Source: Talpa occidentalis
Taxonomy: Eukaryota; Chordata; Mammalia; Eulipotyphla; Talpidae
DNA length: 64,000 nt
Assembly (NCBI RefSeq): GCF_014898055.3
Contig: NW_023605305.1
Location: 117,998,234-118,062,233 of the forward strand
Direction: 5' to 3'
The notes below the pieces were generated by a model, which did no database searches, was not told the origin of the DNA, and was given only the letters and a program-made list of their open reading frames with translations. Both the position numbers and the translations under genes were made by a program. How positions within the stretch are numbered: the first letter of the stretch is position 1; each line of letters begins with the position of its first letter. This document shows, one piece after another, positions 21,201 to 31,146 of this stretch.

Positions 21201-24200
21201 CTCTCTCACCTCCGTTGCGCCCTGCCACAGGGCTGGATGTCTGTGGGTGGGCACGGCCTCCCTGACGACGCTTGGGGTCTGGGCACCTCTAGGAGCCGGG
21301 CACACCGGGGCCGCGCCCGCTGGGGGGGAGTTGCTCAGCTGCCCTGTCCTGCAGGAGTCTGGGCCCAGGGTTCTGTCCTGGGCCAGGCCCCCAGCCCCCC
21401 TCTGCCCGCATGTCCGCGCCCCGGACAGTTAGGGGACCTGGGGAGGGGGTGCCTTGGCACAGGAGTGGGATGGGGGCACCCCTGGGGCCCCAGCACGCGC
21501 CCACCCCGGGAGCACTGGTCCTTGGCACCCGGCCACGCCGCCCCCGCCCTTCTCAAGCAACGGCGCCCCAGCAGCCGGTGTAGGCTGCTCCCCACCCGCC
21601 GTGGGCGGCAGCAGAGGCGCGGCCTATTCAGGCCCAGAGCTGGCCGCCCTGCCCGCTGCTCCGTCCAGGGCCGGCTCCCGGGACCCAGCTCCGCTGCGCA
21701 GCCCCGGGCATGGGCCACCCCACTGGCGGGGCCGGGGCAAGGGTCCTCACCCCTGGCAGTGCTCGCGGCAGGGGGCAGTCAGGGGCCCCTGCCCTCCATG
21801 CCCTCTCCTCGCCCACGCCCAGCACTGCCCTTTCTAGCCGGGACCCAGGGGGCCAGTGGGGCAGCCTTGCCGGGGCCCTGGGGTGGCACCTGTAACTGGT
21901 TCGCTTGGGGCCTTGGCAGTAGTGCGGCTCGGAGGTGACGCAGCCATGGCCAGGTGGCTCGCCATTCTGGGCACCGCCATTCTGGGCTCGCCATTCTGGG
22001 CACCGCCGTTCTGGGCTCGCCATTCTGGGCACCGCCGTTCTGGGCTCGCCATTCTGGGCACCGCCGTTCTGGGCTCACTGTTCTGGGCACTGCCATTCTG
22101 GGCACGCCATTCTGGGCACCACCGTTCTGGGCTCACTGTTCTGGGCACTGCCATTCTGGGCACCACCGTGGATGCCCTGCCTGGGCACCGGGCGCCCGCC
22201 AACGCGGAGGCTGTCTGTGCAGGGGGATGGTGCGGCTACGCCAGGCCCCAGCGCCTGGCTTCGGACCCCCGCCCTGCTCCCTGCTTTGGCTGGGCAGCTG
22301 TCCTCAGGTGGGGCCACCTGTGAGTCAGGTGCCCACCTTAGCCCGGCACCCCCCCACCCCACCCCAGGGCCGGGCAGGAGAGGAGTCTGCGGTGACAGGC
22401 CCCACCCTGCTAGCCCCGCCCATCCCGACTAGGCCCCGCCCACCCTGCAAGGCCGTGCCCACTCTCTGCTCCTGGCCCTTGGGCGCCCTGTGCCTCCCCC
22501 TGCAACGTGGGGGTGCTCCAGGCCCGCGGTCCCTGCCCTCCTGCCATGTGCCGCAGACGCAGCTGCACCCGGTGCCTCATTCAGCTGCGAGCCTGTCCTT
22601 GGTCTGCCTGCGCCCCCTCCCATGCCTTGGCCTCCTGGCCTCAGGGAGCTGACGGAAGAGGGCTGGGCAGCAGCCATCTGGGGGTGCTTCAGACGCCCCA
22701 GAGGAGCCTCAGCCTGCTCTGTCACTGCTGGGGCCGTGAGTGGGTGCCCCAGAGGTCCTGCTCCCCTCACCCCACAGAATGCTGCCCTCTTGGCATCAGC
22801 TCCAGGACCCTGAGCTCTGGAGGGGGTTTTAGGGGCACCAAGAGGGTGAGGCCCGCTTCTGAAGAGGCCTGGTGGCCCCGGTTCCTGTGGAACCCCCAAG
22901 GGGTTGCGGTCGGAGCCCCACCTTGTCCTCACGCAAGCTGAGTGTCGGTGCTGCTGGGTGTGGACACGCCTGGGCTGCGTCAGGCCCCTGTCTGGGGCTG
23001 CTGAGGCGCTTGTGTCAGAGCGCAGAGCCGGAGAGGGTGGGCAGGCGGCTTGGTGGGCTGGCGGGATGCTGACCGTGGGGGGCTGGGCGGGGGCTGCGGG
23101 CAGGACGGGGAAGACACCTGGAGGATGCGGGTGCCCAGCTCTCCCCTGCCTGGCCTCTCCCTGGGCCCTGCCACCACCAGCCCCTTCCTCAGCGCCTGGC
23201 CCCTCACCGATGCTCACTCTGGCCCTTCTCTGCCCAGGCTGACAGGGAGCGAGCCCCTCACCATCCTCCCGCTGACTCTGGAGCCCGAGGCGGCCGCCCA
23301 GGCGCACTACAAGGCCTGCGACCGGCTGAAGCTGGAGCGCAAGCAGCGGCGCATGTGCCGCCGGGACCCGGGCGTGGCCGAGACGCTGGTAGAGGCGGTC
23401 AGCATGAGTGCGCTCGAGTGCCAGTACCAGTTCCGCTTCGAGCGCTGGAACTGCTCCCTGGACGGCCGCTACCGGGCCAGCCTGCTCCGCCGAGGTGAGG
23501 CCCGGGGCGTGCCACGCCCCCCCACCCCTCCGCGCCCCACCCCTGCCTCCGGCCCTATCCGGCCCTGCCCGCCCCCTCCCCTGCCCTTCTCCAGCCCCCT
23601 CCTGCCCCACCCCCTCCTGACCATCCCACCCCTGCCCTGCGCCTTGGCCCCTGAGGGTGCTCTTCCCCCCACCCCTGCAGTGAAGCCCTGTTCCTGGGGG
23701 GGGCAGGGTTCCCGGCGGGGCCCTGCCTGCTGTGGGAGCACAGGCCCCTCTCCTGCCTGTGGGTGCTGCTGGGGACTGGCCTGAGCCTTCCAACCTCCAG
23801 GGCAGGCAGGGCCACAGAGCCCGCCGGGGTGGGGTCAGGGGCCCTGTGACCAGGACGGCTGGGCATCACTCCCGCCCCTGACCAGTGCCGCTCGGCCTAG
23901 GGGCCTCCTGCCCAGGTGCAGGCCCCTGGTGGTGTGCCGGGGAAGGTCCGTCCCATGGCCCCACACTGCCCGGGGGTGTGGGGCTCCCTCTGGAGCCCTG
24001 CCGGGGGGAGGTGGGAGCCTGCCCCTGAGCCCTGACCCCTGACCCTGGCGGCTCCTTAGGCTTCAAGGAGACCGCCTTCCTCTACGCCATCTCCTCGGCC
24101 GGGCTGACGCACGCACTGGCCAAGGCCTGCAGCGCCGGCCGCATGGAGCGCTGCACGTGCGACGAGGCTCCGGACCTGGAGAACCGGGAGGCCTGGCAGT

Positions 24201-26106
24201 GGGGCGGCTGCGGGGACAACCTCAAGTACAGCAGCAAGTTCGTCAAGGAATTCCTGGGCCGGCGGCCAGGCCGGGACCTGCGGGCCCGCGTGGACTTCCA
24301 CAACAACCTCGTGGGTGTGAAGGCAAGCGGGGCGGGGGGGCTCTGCCCAGCCTGCGTGCTCCAGGCCAGCGTCCCCGTGGCTCTCTGCCCGTCAGGGAGA
24401 CGGGCGAGGGCTCAGGAGCAAGGGAGGCTGTGCCGCCGGTCGGGGAGAACGGCAGGCCCCCACGGGCACCGTCTCACCAAAGGGCAGCAGCACCGGGTCC
24501 CCTGCAGGGCGGGAGCCAGGCTATCCCGCCACCAAGGATGCAGGTGGACAGCAGCCGGCATGGGGGCTGGCCGGGAGTCCGGAAGGGCTGGGGCACAGTG
24601 GGCCACGTCGGGGGGTGACTCTGGTCTGGGCCCTGCAGGTGGCCGGGCTTGGCTCACGGCTGCCTGAGTACGGGGCGCTTGGCCTGCTGGGCCCTGCAGG
24701 GCTCTGGCTACAGGTGGGACTGGCCCAACAGTCTGGACCCCGCCCTGGGCCGGGCGTACCCTTGGAGGGCCCGTCGCTCCCAATGTGCACAGAGCAGCCA
24801 CGCCATAGGCCCTGCCTGCGGGGTCAACCAGCACCCCAGATCTTGGGGCTGCGGGGGGCCGGCCTGTGGCGAGGGCCTCTCTCCCACTGCCGCGGTAGGT
24901 CTGTGCCTGTTGGAGCCTGCTGGGCGGAGGCAGCTGAGCCAGCCCCGGGCCCTCCGTCCGGGGAGTTCTGAGTCGTGCGTCCTGAAGGGGTCCGTTCCCC
25001 ACTTTCAGCCAGAGCCCAGTTCCGCCCTTGGTGCCCCCTTGCCGGCTGGTCGTGACAGGCACGTGAGCCGTGAGCTGCAGCGTGTGGGCGAATAGCCTTT
25101 GGTTCAGCAGCCCGAGTGTCTCAACACAGCCCACTGGACGTGACTGCTGGGCCCGGCTGGAAGGCAGCCACTGCCCCTCCCCTGCCACAGGGGCCTGGGC
25201 ATCTTGGCCTGCCCAACCTGGCCTCGTTTCTCTGGGGGCTCAGTGTGGATGCTCAGGCCAGAGACCCCGAGGGGGACGGGACTGGCTTGGCCGGCAGGGC
25301 TTCCCGTCCCGGAAGGTCAGGTGGGCAGCCGTCTGAGCCCTGGTGTCGGGCTGGCTATTGCAGCAGCGGGGGTCCCCTCCTTCCCGCCAGGGTTTCCACC
25401 ACTGGTGCGGGCATTGCTCCCAGACCCAGCAGGGGTGCGGTCATGTCCAACCTGCCCTGGGGTCAGCTAGCTGGCTGCCTTCGCCTCTGTGGCCAGACCC
25501 AAGGCCCTGGGTGCCCGCCTGCGGCTGGGGGTGGGGGCGCAGCCAAGAGCCAGCCTGGGCGTGGGGGCGTCCCAGCCCGAGGGTGGCCATCTGGGGCGGC
25601 CGCGCGGCCCTCATGCCCGCCTCTCCCGCCAGGTGATCAAGGCCGGGGTGGAGACCACGTGCAAGTGCCACGGCGTCTCGGGCTCCTGCACCGTGCGGAC
25701 GTGCTGGCGGCAGCTGGCGCCCTTCCACGAGGTGGGCAAGCGGCTGAAGCACAAGTATGAGACGGCGCTCAAGGTGGGCAGCACCACCAACGAGGCCACA
25801 GGCGAGGCTGTTTCGCCGCCGCGGGGCCGTGCCGCCGGGGCGGGGGTGGACCCGCTGCCCCGCACGCCTGAGCTGGTGCACCTGGACGACTCGCCCAGCT
25901 TCTGCCTGGCCGGTCGCTTCTCCCCAGGCACCGCAGGCCGCAGGTGCCACCGCGAGAAGAACTGCGAAAGCATCTGCTGCGGGCGTGGCCACAACACGCA
26001 GAGCCGGGCAGTGACGCGGCCCTGCCAGTGCCAGGTGCGCTGGTGCTGCTACGTGGAGTGCCGGCAGTGCACGCAGCGCGAGGAGGTCTACACCTGCAAG
26101 GGCTGA
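12127..26106 (+). CDS. WNT9A: WNT9A, secreted Wnt ligand (complete, four coding exons; exon 1 frame anomaly)
   Basis: The spliced coding sequence (12127-12220, 23238-23494, 24060-24322, 25633-26106) encodes a protein nearly identical to mammalian WNT9A. Allowing for one missing base in exon 1 it is 362 residues, three fewer than human as I recall. All 24 Wnt cysteines are present. Other landmarks are the acylated serine in CHGVSGSC (Ser221), an N-glycosylation site NCS at Asn103 and the C-terminal Cys-rich domain ending VYTCKG. Wnt9A is secreted, palmitoleoylated by Porcupine, and signals through Frizzled/LRP; it is known for joint formation and limb and craniofacial patterning. The conserved start at 12127 has A at -3. 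Read literally, exon 1 from 12127 is 94 bases and shifts frame into exon 2; the conserved exon needs 95. Intron 3 appears to start with GC. It is divergent from WNT3A and convergent with PRSS38. Confidence 0.96.
12231..12268. repeat. (GGGC)n simple repeat just inside WNT9A intron 1
   Basis: GCGGCGGGC units grade into about seven GGGC units starting 10 bases after the exon 1 donor. It is G-quadruplex-prone and a likely cause of poor sequence quality around exon 1. Confidence 0.85.
12913..12990. promoter_or_regulatory. AT-rich islet in WNT9A intron 1, candidate conserved element
   Basis: A sharp drop in GC (AAAATAAAATATTTTCCTGG and a T-rich tail) sits inside the CpG island 0.7 kb after exon 1. 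A smaller similar islet with CAACAACAACAG-like text lies at 12448-12490. Neither matches a repeat I recognise. First-intron islets like this are often enhancers, but this is inference. Confidence 0.35.
14521..14804 (-). mobile_element. tRNA-derived SINE copy 3, with clear target-site duplication
   Basis: Same family and orientation as copies 1 and 2. It is flanked by perfect 12-base direct repeats GGCACCATCTCT (14509-14520 and 14806-14817), the target-site duplication left by L1-mediated insertion. It lies in WNT9A intron 1, antisense to the gene. Confidence 0.92.
15095..15480 (+). mobile_element. Degraded LINE-1 3'-end fragment
   Basis: The text GTGCCTGGAGCAGAACTGC, then TGGATCA, then TGACTTTTGGAGGAGCAGG and CCACTTACACCCCCAC follows, in order, a well-known motif series in the 3' region of old L1 elements. 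AGGAGCTCTTTATTTATGC near 15450 fits the downstream part. It is heavily mutated toward GC. Confidence 0.55.
18605..18775 (+). mobile_element. Degraded LINE-1 ORF1-region fragment
   Basis: An A-rich block containing GAGAATTAGCAAACTGGAAG and then GGATCAGAAGAAGTTAC resembles the coiled-coil coding part of L1 ORF1. The frame is broken. Boundaries are approximate. Confidence 0.5.
19960..20450. repeat. Imperfect TG-rich tract (about 0.5 kb)
   Basis: Variants of GTGTGGTTTGTGGTGTGTG recur for almost 500 bases with no fixed period. This opens long valine/cysteine/glycine-rich frames (plus) and threonine/histidine-rich frames (minus), which are not genes. Confidence 0.9.
21961..22163. repeat. 29-bp minisatellite, seven units, with internal 15+14 duplication
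   Basis: The unit GCCATTCTGGGCACC plus GCCRTTCTGGGCTC repeats seven times, from 21961 in steps of 29. The half-units are near copies of each other, so the array grew from a 14-15-base repeat. Units 5 and 7 share a variant (ACTGTTCTGGGCACTG), implying a two-unit expansion step. Because 29 is not a multiple of 3, open frames run through it on both strands. It lies in WNT9A intron 1, 1.1 kb before exon 2. Confidence 0.95.
23238..23494 (+). CDS. WNT9A: WNT9A coding exon 2
   Basis: The acceptor CTGCCCAG|GCTGAC and donor CGAG|GTGAGG are canonical. The exon has one base completing Gly32, 85 codons and one base of the next Gly. It begins [12 protein letters not shown] and ends YRASLLRR. It carries the first four Wnt cysteines and the NCS sequon (Asn103). 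Ser104 and Asp106 differ from the human Thr and Glu I recall; the rest is almost identical. Confidence 0.97.
23495..24059 (+). other. WNT9A: WNT9A intron 2
   Basis: A 565-base GT-AG intron, C-rich in its first third (23510-23660). No other feature is seen. Confidence 0.9.
24060..24322 (+). CDS. WNT9A: WNT9A coding exon 3
   Basis: The acceptor CTCCTTAG|GCTTC is canonical. The exon encodes [20 protein letters not shown] and onward to NNLVGVK, with four cysteines in the KACS, RCTCD and GGCGDN segments. The 3' end at Lys205 is fixed by homology to the conserved GVK|VIKAG junction; the following bases are GCAAGC, a GC donor. No GT donor nearby preserves the protein. Confidence 0.96.
24323..25632 (+). 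other. WNT9A: WNT9A intron 3 (GC-AG)
   Basis: A 1,310-base intron running from GCAAGC to CGCCAG. The donor AAG|GCAAGC matches the tight exon-side consensus typical of GC donors. No repeat or RNA gene is recognised inside. Confidence 0.85.
25633..26106 (+). CDS. WNT9A: WNT9A coding exon 4 (terminal)
   Basis: The acceptor CCCGCCAG|GTGATC starts [19 protein letters not shown] with acylation site Ser221. The exon carries 16 of the 24 cysteines and ends at TGA (26104-26106) after VYTCKG. The linker around residues 255-275 ([19 protein letters not shown]) is three residues shorter than in human, as I recall it; this loop varies among mammals. Confidence 0.97.
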   Translation: MIKAGVETTCKCHGVSGSCTVRTCWRQLAPFHEVGKRLKHKYETALKVGSTTNEATGEAVSPPRGRAAGAGVDPLPRTPELVHLDDSPSFCLAGRFSPGTAGRRCHREKNCESICCGRGHNTQSRAVTRPCQCQVRWCCYVECRQCTQREEVYTCKG

Positions 26107-26835
26107 GCCCGCGCTCCGGCCCTGGCTGGGTCCCCGCGCACGCATGGGCCGGTGGGCAGGACTGCGGTGCCGACGAGCTGGCTCTGCCCCGGCCCCTCCA
26201 AGACAGGGACGGGCCTCCGCGTGCCCTCTGCCCGCACCCTGGGCTCCGAGGTCCCCTCGAGAACCCCTGCCTCGCCAGCTGTGGCAGCCCCACGACGCCT
26301 GTCCCCGGGCGTGGTGCCCCCAGGCACCCACCTGTGCCCCAGGGCCTCTGTGCCTGCGCCCCGGCCACCCTGCCCAGCACTGTCTCAGAGAGTCAAACCA
26401 CTAGGAGCCAGCGGGGCTGGCACCGGCGCCCCAACACCGGCGCATCTCTGTGGAGTGATGTCAGCGACTTAAATTATTTTATTTAACTAATATATACTTT
26501 GGACGTTCCTGTCCCCTGCGTCCAGGCTGCGCTCCTGGCCAGTCTGGAGGTCCCGCCCACCCGCCCTGCCCTCCCGGCCTCTCTGCCTGATCTGCTTTGT
26601 CATTTGAAACCACTAACTCGAGGGACTCGCTGTGCTGCTGCTGCTCCCGGGACACGCAGCCGCTGCCCGCCGCTGCCCGAGATGGGCATGGCAGAGGCTG
26701 ACCTGCTCTCCTGGGGGGCCACAGCAGGGGCAGACCCCTGGGCTCGTCTTGTGCGAAAGGCACAGCCCACGGTGGGTGCGGGAGGCAGGGTAGGCAGGAG
26801 CATGCTCCCTGACCGCACCTCGCTGACCTGGCTTT

Positions 26836-27145
26836 GAGTGTATGCACTGTGTGCCTGTGCGTGTGTGTAGGCACGTACATGCGTGTGGTGCACGGCGTGC
26901 CTATGGTGTGTGTGCGTGCACTGTGGGGTGTGTGCACTGTGGTGTGTGTGCACCGTGGTGTGTATGTGCTGTGGTGTATGTGTGAGCACTGGTGTGCGTG
27001 TGCTGTTGTGGGTACGTGTGCGTGTGAGCACTGTGGTGTGTGTGTGCTGTCGTGTGCACTGTGGTGTGTACGTGCTGTGGTGTGCACTGTGGAGAGTGTG
27101 CACCTTGTGTGCTCACCATAGTGCACATGTGTGCGCGTGTGCCCC
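26836..27145. repeat. TG-rich imperfect repeat in the WNT9A 3'UTR
   Basis: Irregular repeats of GTGTGCACTGTGGTGTG-type words, roughly 10-20 bases per unit. The minus strand opens a histidine/threonine-rich frame, which I regard as an artefact. Confidence 0.85.
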
Positions 27146-27854
27146 AGTGCACTGTGCTGGCCTGGCCAGTGGTCAGCTGGGGCTGGCCCGCGTCCCCAGC
27201 TGGCCGTTCCCTGGGCCCTCCTCCAGCGGGGACGGCTGGTGGCCGCACCCCTGGGTGCAAGGGTCTGGGGGGCGCAGAGCTGGGCAGCGGCGCGGAAGCA
27301 GGAACTACTGAGCGAGGGGGTTCCTCCGATCCTGGGGCTCCAGGAACCCAGGAGCTGTGTTTTCAGAGAAACCCTATTTACGTGGCCATGGCCGCGGCCT
27401 TCCCGGTGTACATAGCAGAGTCTGCCCTGGGGCTCGAGGCCCTGCCCTGGGCTGGGGGCGCGCGGGGCGCTCGCACGACAAGACTGAGCTCGGTCACTAC
27501 TGGGCCGGGGGTGGCGGGGCAGAAAGGCTATTTTTTTAATCCAGTACCACATTAAGCTCTCTACGTCATAAATATCAAAAGTATTTTTTAACGAGGCGGA
27601 CTGCGCAGCCCGCCGGTCGTCTGTCTGTCCGAACGTTATCCGAGTGTCCGGCAGGCCGAGAGCGGCGCTGCGGCGGGACCCGCTCCCGGGCGAGGGCCAG
27701 GGTGTCCTGGGGCCGCGCCTGGTCCTCCGCGGGCCAAGGGCCCTTCGCTTTCTCTACCTCATTGTACAGCGGGTGGGTCGTACTCGAGTGACTTGGAGAA
27801 TGTATTTATTTAATGGCTTTTGTGTAACAGAACCAGAAACAAATGGAAACATGA

Positions 27855-27860
27855 AATAAA
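27855..27860 (+). terminator. WNT9A: WNT9A polyadenylation signal AATAAA
   Basis: A canonical AATAAA within ATGAAATAAATG lies about 1.75 kb after the stop codon at the end of an AT-rich stretch. Cleavage would be expected near 27875-27885, followed by a GT-rich area. Confidence 0.85.
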
Positions 27861-30294
27861 TGTATTTTAAATTATAGCCCTTTGCAGTCTGCTGCCTTCA
27901 GAAGGGTCTGCTGGCCACAGCGTGGAGAGGGGCCTGCGGGGCGGGGGGCAAAGTGGGGGCAGAAGGGCCCTGCCGGCACAGCCCGGCTGCCCGGAGTAGG
28001 AGAGGCCCTGGCTGCTGCACCTCATGGGTAGAGATGTCACCCCAGGACCCTCTTGGGAGGGGGTGCCCGTCCCACGGCCTTCCGCTTGGCTAGCGCAGCC
28101 CACACCCTGCTACCGGGAGGGCTGTGGCCGGGGCGGCTGCCAGAGCAGGCTGGGGCAGCGGGCGCGCCGCCCTGAGGGACCAAGGGACGCCATCCAGGCC
28201 GCGGGCGGTGGCTCCCCCAGAGGCTCCAGGGAGGGCCCTCCCCGGCCCAGCTCCCGGCACCCCGCATTCCTGCCTGTGGCCACTCTCACCTTCAGCCCTT
28301 GGCTTGGTCCTACCCACGCCTGCGCCTCCGCCCCAGGAGGACACCTGCAGGCGTGCGCTCGCACGGATGCTGTTACGCCTGCCCGGATGCTGCTCCCTCA
28401 GGGCACAGAGCAAGCCCCTCTGCAGAGAGCCGTGTGCGCTGAGGCCACCTTCCAAGGCCCCGCTGGGCGCCCCTTGGGCCTGGGGCTGCACCTGCTGCGT
28501 GCGGAGACTGGCCGCCGGGCCACCCTCCTCAGGACGGCGCGGAAGAGGCCTTCCTCTCGGGCGTTTCTTCCCTCGCGCGGAAGGGCCGCGCCCCTGGGCC
28601 CCTTCCGGGCCACCCTCTTGCCAGTGTGGGCGCCTCCTTGCTTCCCACCTGCTCTCAGGAACCCTCTGGGGCTCCTCCTTCCCTGGTCCCCATGTCCCCC
28701 ACTGCCAAGCTGACCTGCTGGAATCATAGTGGCCCCTGTCCCTGGGGGATGCCTCCTGACCCCTCGGGTCCTGTCGGGTGCTCCCACCCTCAGGAGAGAG
28801 GCCTCATGAGGAATGTGGGCACAGACCCTCCCCCGCAGCCTGGGGCGATCCCCCAGGTGCCCTTTAGGCAGGGGGCGGGAGGAGGGAGGGGGCGGGACTG
28901 GAATGGAGGGGCCTTGGGGACACCTGGTCACCTGGGCCCACGTCCTCGAGGAGCTGGCCCTGCCCGCAGCCCTGCTCCGTGCACACTGCACACCGGAAGC
29001 CACGGCACCACCCGACGGCAGGCAGGAGGGCCTGGCGGCCTGACCGGGCCACTCTTCTGGGAGCAGGAGAGTATGGGCCGAAGCGGCTGCCCCGCCCCTG
29101 CCCCTAGCGGCCCTGGGCACCCGCAGCACCACGGGTGGCTGAGCTGGGGTGTCCCTGTGTGGGTGTGCGCCCGCAGCGTTGGGCCTGGCTGCGTGCTTCT
29201 GCGCCTGCGTGCTTGTGTCCCACGTACCTCGCGGGCTTTGCCTGGTGACTGGCCCCCTCCCTGGCCTCCTCCCGCTGACGGGGCAGAGGGACTGCCAGCA
29301 ACATCTGCCAGGGGGGCACGTGAGGAGCCCCTGCCCAGTCCTGCCTCCCTGGGCGGCATCCCCCAGGCCGCTGGGCGGCGCTCAGAGCAGTCCCTGCTGG
29401 GCCAGCCTCAGGTGCCGCCGCAGGTGAGGCAGCACAGGTGGCCGCAGGCAGCCCCCGGGACCCAGCCTGGCGCTGGGCGGAGCAGGCGGCGGCAGGAGAT
29501 GGCTGGGGCATTAGGTAAGGAGGCTTGTTAGGTAATGTCTCAGACGACGCTCCTGCCGGCCTCCCAGGCTGCCTTCAGGCGCGGATGAAGGTGGAAGGGA
29601 GGGGCGGAGAGTGGGAGGGAGGGCGTGCCGGGCAGCTAGTGCCCGCAGCATGGGGCCAGCGGGTGGCGCGTCGTAGCTGGGACCCCGTCGCACAAAGCAG
29701 GTGCCCTGGCACCAGAGGCGGAGAGGGGCTGCCCAGGTGCGGGTGGGGTCAGGGCCTGAAGGCTGGAAGACTGTGGGAGCCCTGCTCTGGGGGTGCTGGG
29801 GTGTCGGGCCTTGGTCTGCTCTTGGGGCCCATGGCTGGACCCCACCTGTCCTGGGCACCCTCCGGGGGGCCCTGCAATTGCAAAGACTGCAGCGGGTGGG
29901 GGCGCATGTGCTGGTGCCCCTGCAGGGACCTGCTGCTCAAGGCCCCCACTGCCCCTGCCCACCATCAGAGGCAGCGTCGCCTCTGGCACCTCCCCCTCCC
30001 TGTCCTAGGGTTCCTCTCCCAGACCCCTCACCCCGCTGTCCAGGGCACAGGAGGCTGCCCCGGGAGGGTCTGGGCGGGCAGAGCTGGGTCCCTGGGTGAC
30101 CGGGCTGTGTGCCTGGGGCCACCCTCCTGCCCAGGCCCAGGAGGGGGGCTTGGGTGGTCTTGCCAGGGACTGGCCCTGGCCCATGTCCCCTGCACTCCTT
30201 GGAGGTGGGCTGCCCGGGTGGCCTGAGGCCAGGAGCGGGGAGGGGGGTGGATGGGGCCTGGGGGCAGCTTCATGTGCTGCACGGAGGGTCTAGC

Positions 30295-30500
30295 AGGTTG
30301 CCATGGACACATGGCCAAACAAATAGTCCCCCCGGCCTGCTGGCCCGTGGCAATGACCTCATCTGCCCACCAACCCCGAATGTGGGGGGTCCTGGGCTGC
30401 CAGGGGGAGCTGGGCGTCGTGTTTGTGTTGGGCCCATGGCCATGGAAACGGAGCTGGGAGGGCTGCAGAGCCCAGAGGTTCCTGCTGTGGTTGTTAGCTG
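30295..30500. promoter_or_regulatory. Motif-dense islet, candidate enhancer
   Basis: The segment holds GTTGCCATGGACAC (an X-box-like RFX motif, one mismatch) and CAAACAAATA (FOX-like). It also has AATGACCTCA (nuclear-receptor half-site in reverse) and, 120 bases on, GCCATGGAAAC (a second partial X-box). It contrasts with flanking low-complexity GC sequence. Motif matches are by eye and function is inferred only. Confidence 0.35.
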
Positions 30501-31129
30501 GGCAGCCAGAGGCCCGCCTCCCAGAGCAGGGGGAGGAGGGAGCGGGGCGAGCAGGGAGGAGGGGAGGCTGGGAGAGACAGAGGCTCAAGGAGAGGAGGGG
30601 GCGAAACTGATAGGGAAGGAGGGGGGGCGGGCAGGGCCTTCCTGTCCCTCCATGCCCCAGCGTGGTGGGGCCTCCGCAGGCTCGTTGCCCGCCCCAGGGA
30701 GTCGTGTGCCACCCGGCCCCCTCTGCTGGGGAGCAGGCCCTGCCGGGGAGGGGCACCCCCACCTGCCCGCAGCCAGAGCAGGGGGAGCGAGGGCTGGAGG
30801 GAGGGCGTCCCACAGCAGGCCGAGGGCAGACGGGGGCGGGGGGCTCCAGGGGAGGAGGCTGGTGGCTGCAGGACGCTGGGGAGCCTGGGTGGCCCAGAGC
30901 CAGCGCCAGGTGTGGCCAGGTGTGGCCAGGTGTCCGGTGGTTAGAGGTGGGGACCCAGGTGCTTGGGAAGTAGAGGTCGACTCAGGAAAACCCCTTTCCT
31001 GCTCACCGCACGACCTTTCCCCGGAGCAGGCCCACTCTCAGAGGCTACCCTGTACCCCACGTTCAGGGGGGCCAAGGAACCAGCAAGGCCTCCTGCTTGG
31101 GGACGCAGCCAGCACCTGAGTGGGGACGT

Positions 31130-31146
31130 CGTCACCCTGGGTGACG
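31130..31146. promoter_or_regulatory. Palindrome with paired CRE half-sites
   Basis: CGTCACCCTGGGTGACG is a perfect 8-base inverted repeat around one base and contains CGTCA and TGACG, the two CREB/ATF half-sites, everted. A further GACGTC lies just upstream and the right arm continues into TGACGTC. Confidence 0.35.

Larger units (their letters stand above)
12221..23237 (+). other. WNT9A: WNT9A intron 1
   Basis: An 11.0-kb intron bounded by GTAGGT and CCCAG. The first 1.3 kb is CpG island. It holds an AT-rich islet (12913-12990), a SINE (14521-14804), two degraded L1 scraps (about 15.1 and 18.6 kb), a TG-rich tract (about 19.96-20.45 kb) and a 29-bp minisatellite (21961-22163). The remainder is GC-rich unique-looking sequence in which I recognise no exon. 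Confidence 0.85.
26107..27880 (+). other. WNT9A: WNT9A 3'UTR
   Basis: About 1.75 kb runs from the stop to the polyadenylation signal. AT-rich patches at 26470-26510 and 27530-27600 and an AU-rich TATTTATTTA motif near 27802 look like mRNA-stability elements. A TG-rich tract occupies 26836-27145. Confidence 0.8.

Noticed and set aside
19965..21938. 657-codon plus-strand open frame
   Set aside because: Its first part is the TG-rich repeat read as Val/Cys/Gly and the remainder is low-complexity GC text inside WNT9A intron 1. No domain or family is visible.
21961..22163. CRISPR-like regular repeat
   Set aside because: Units are contiguous with no spacers and the genome is mammalian; it is a minisatellite.
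26600..27103. Histidine/threonine-rich minus-strand open frame
   Set aside because: It is the complement of the TG-rich tract in the WNT9A 3'UTR, with no start context and no homologous domain.
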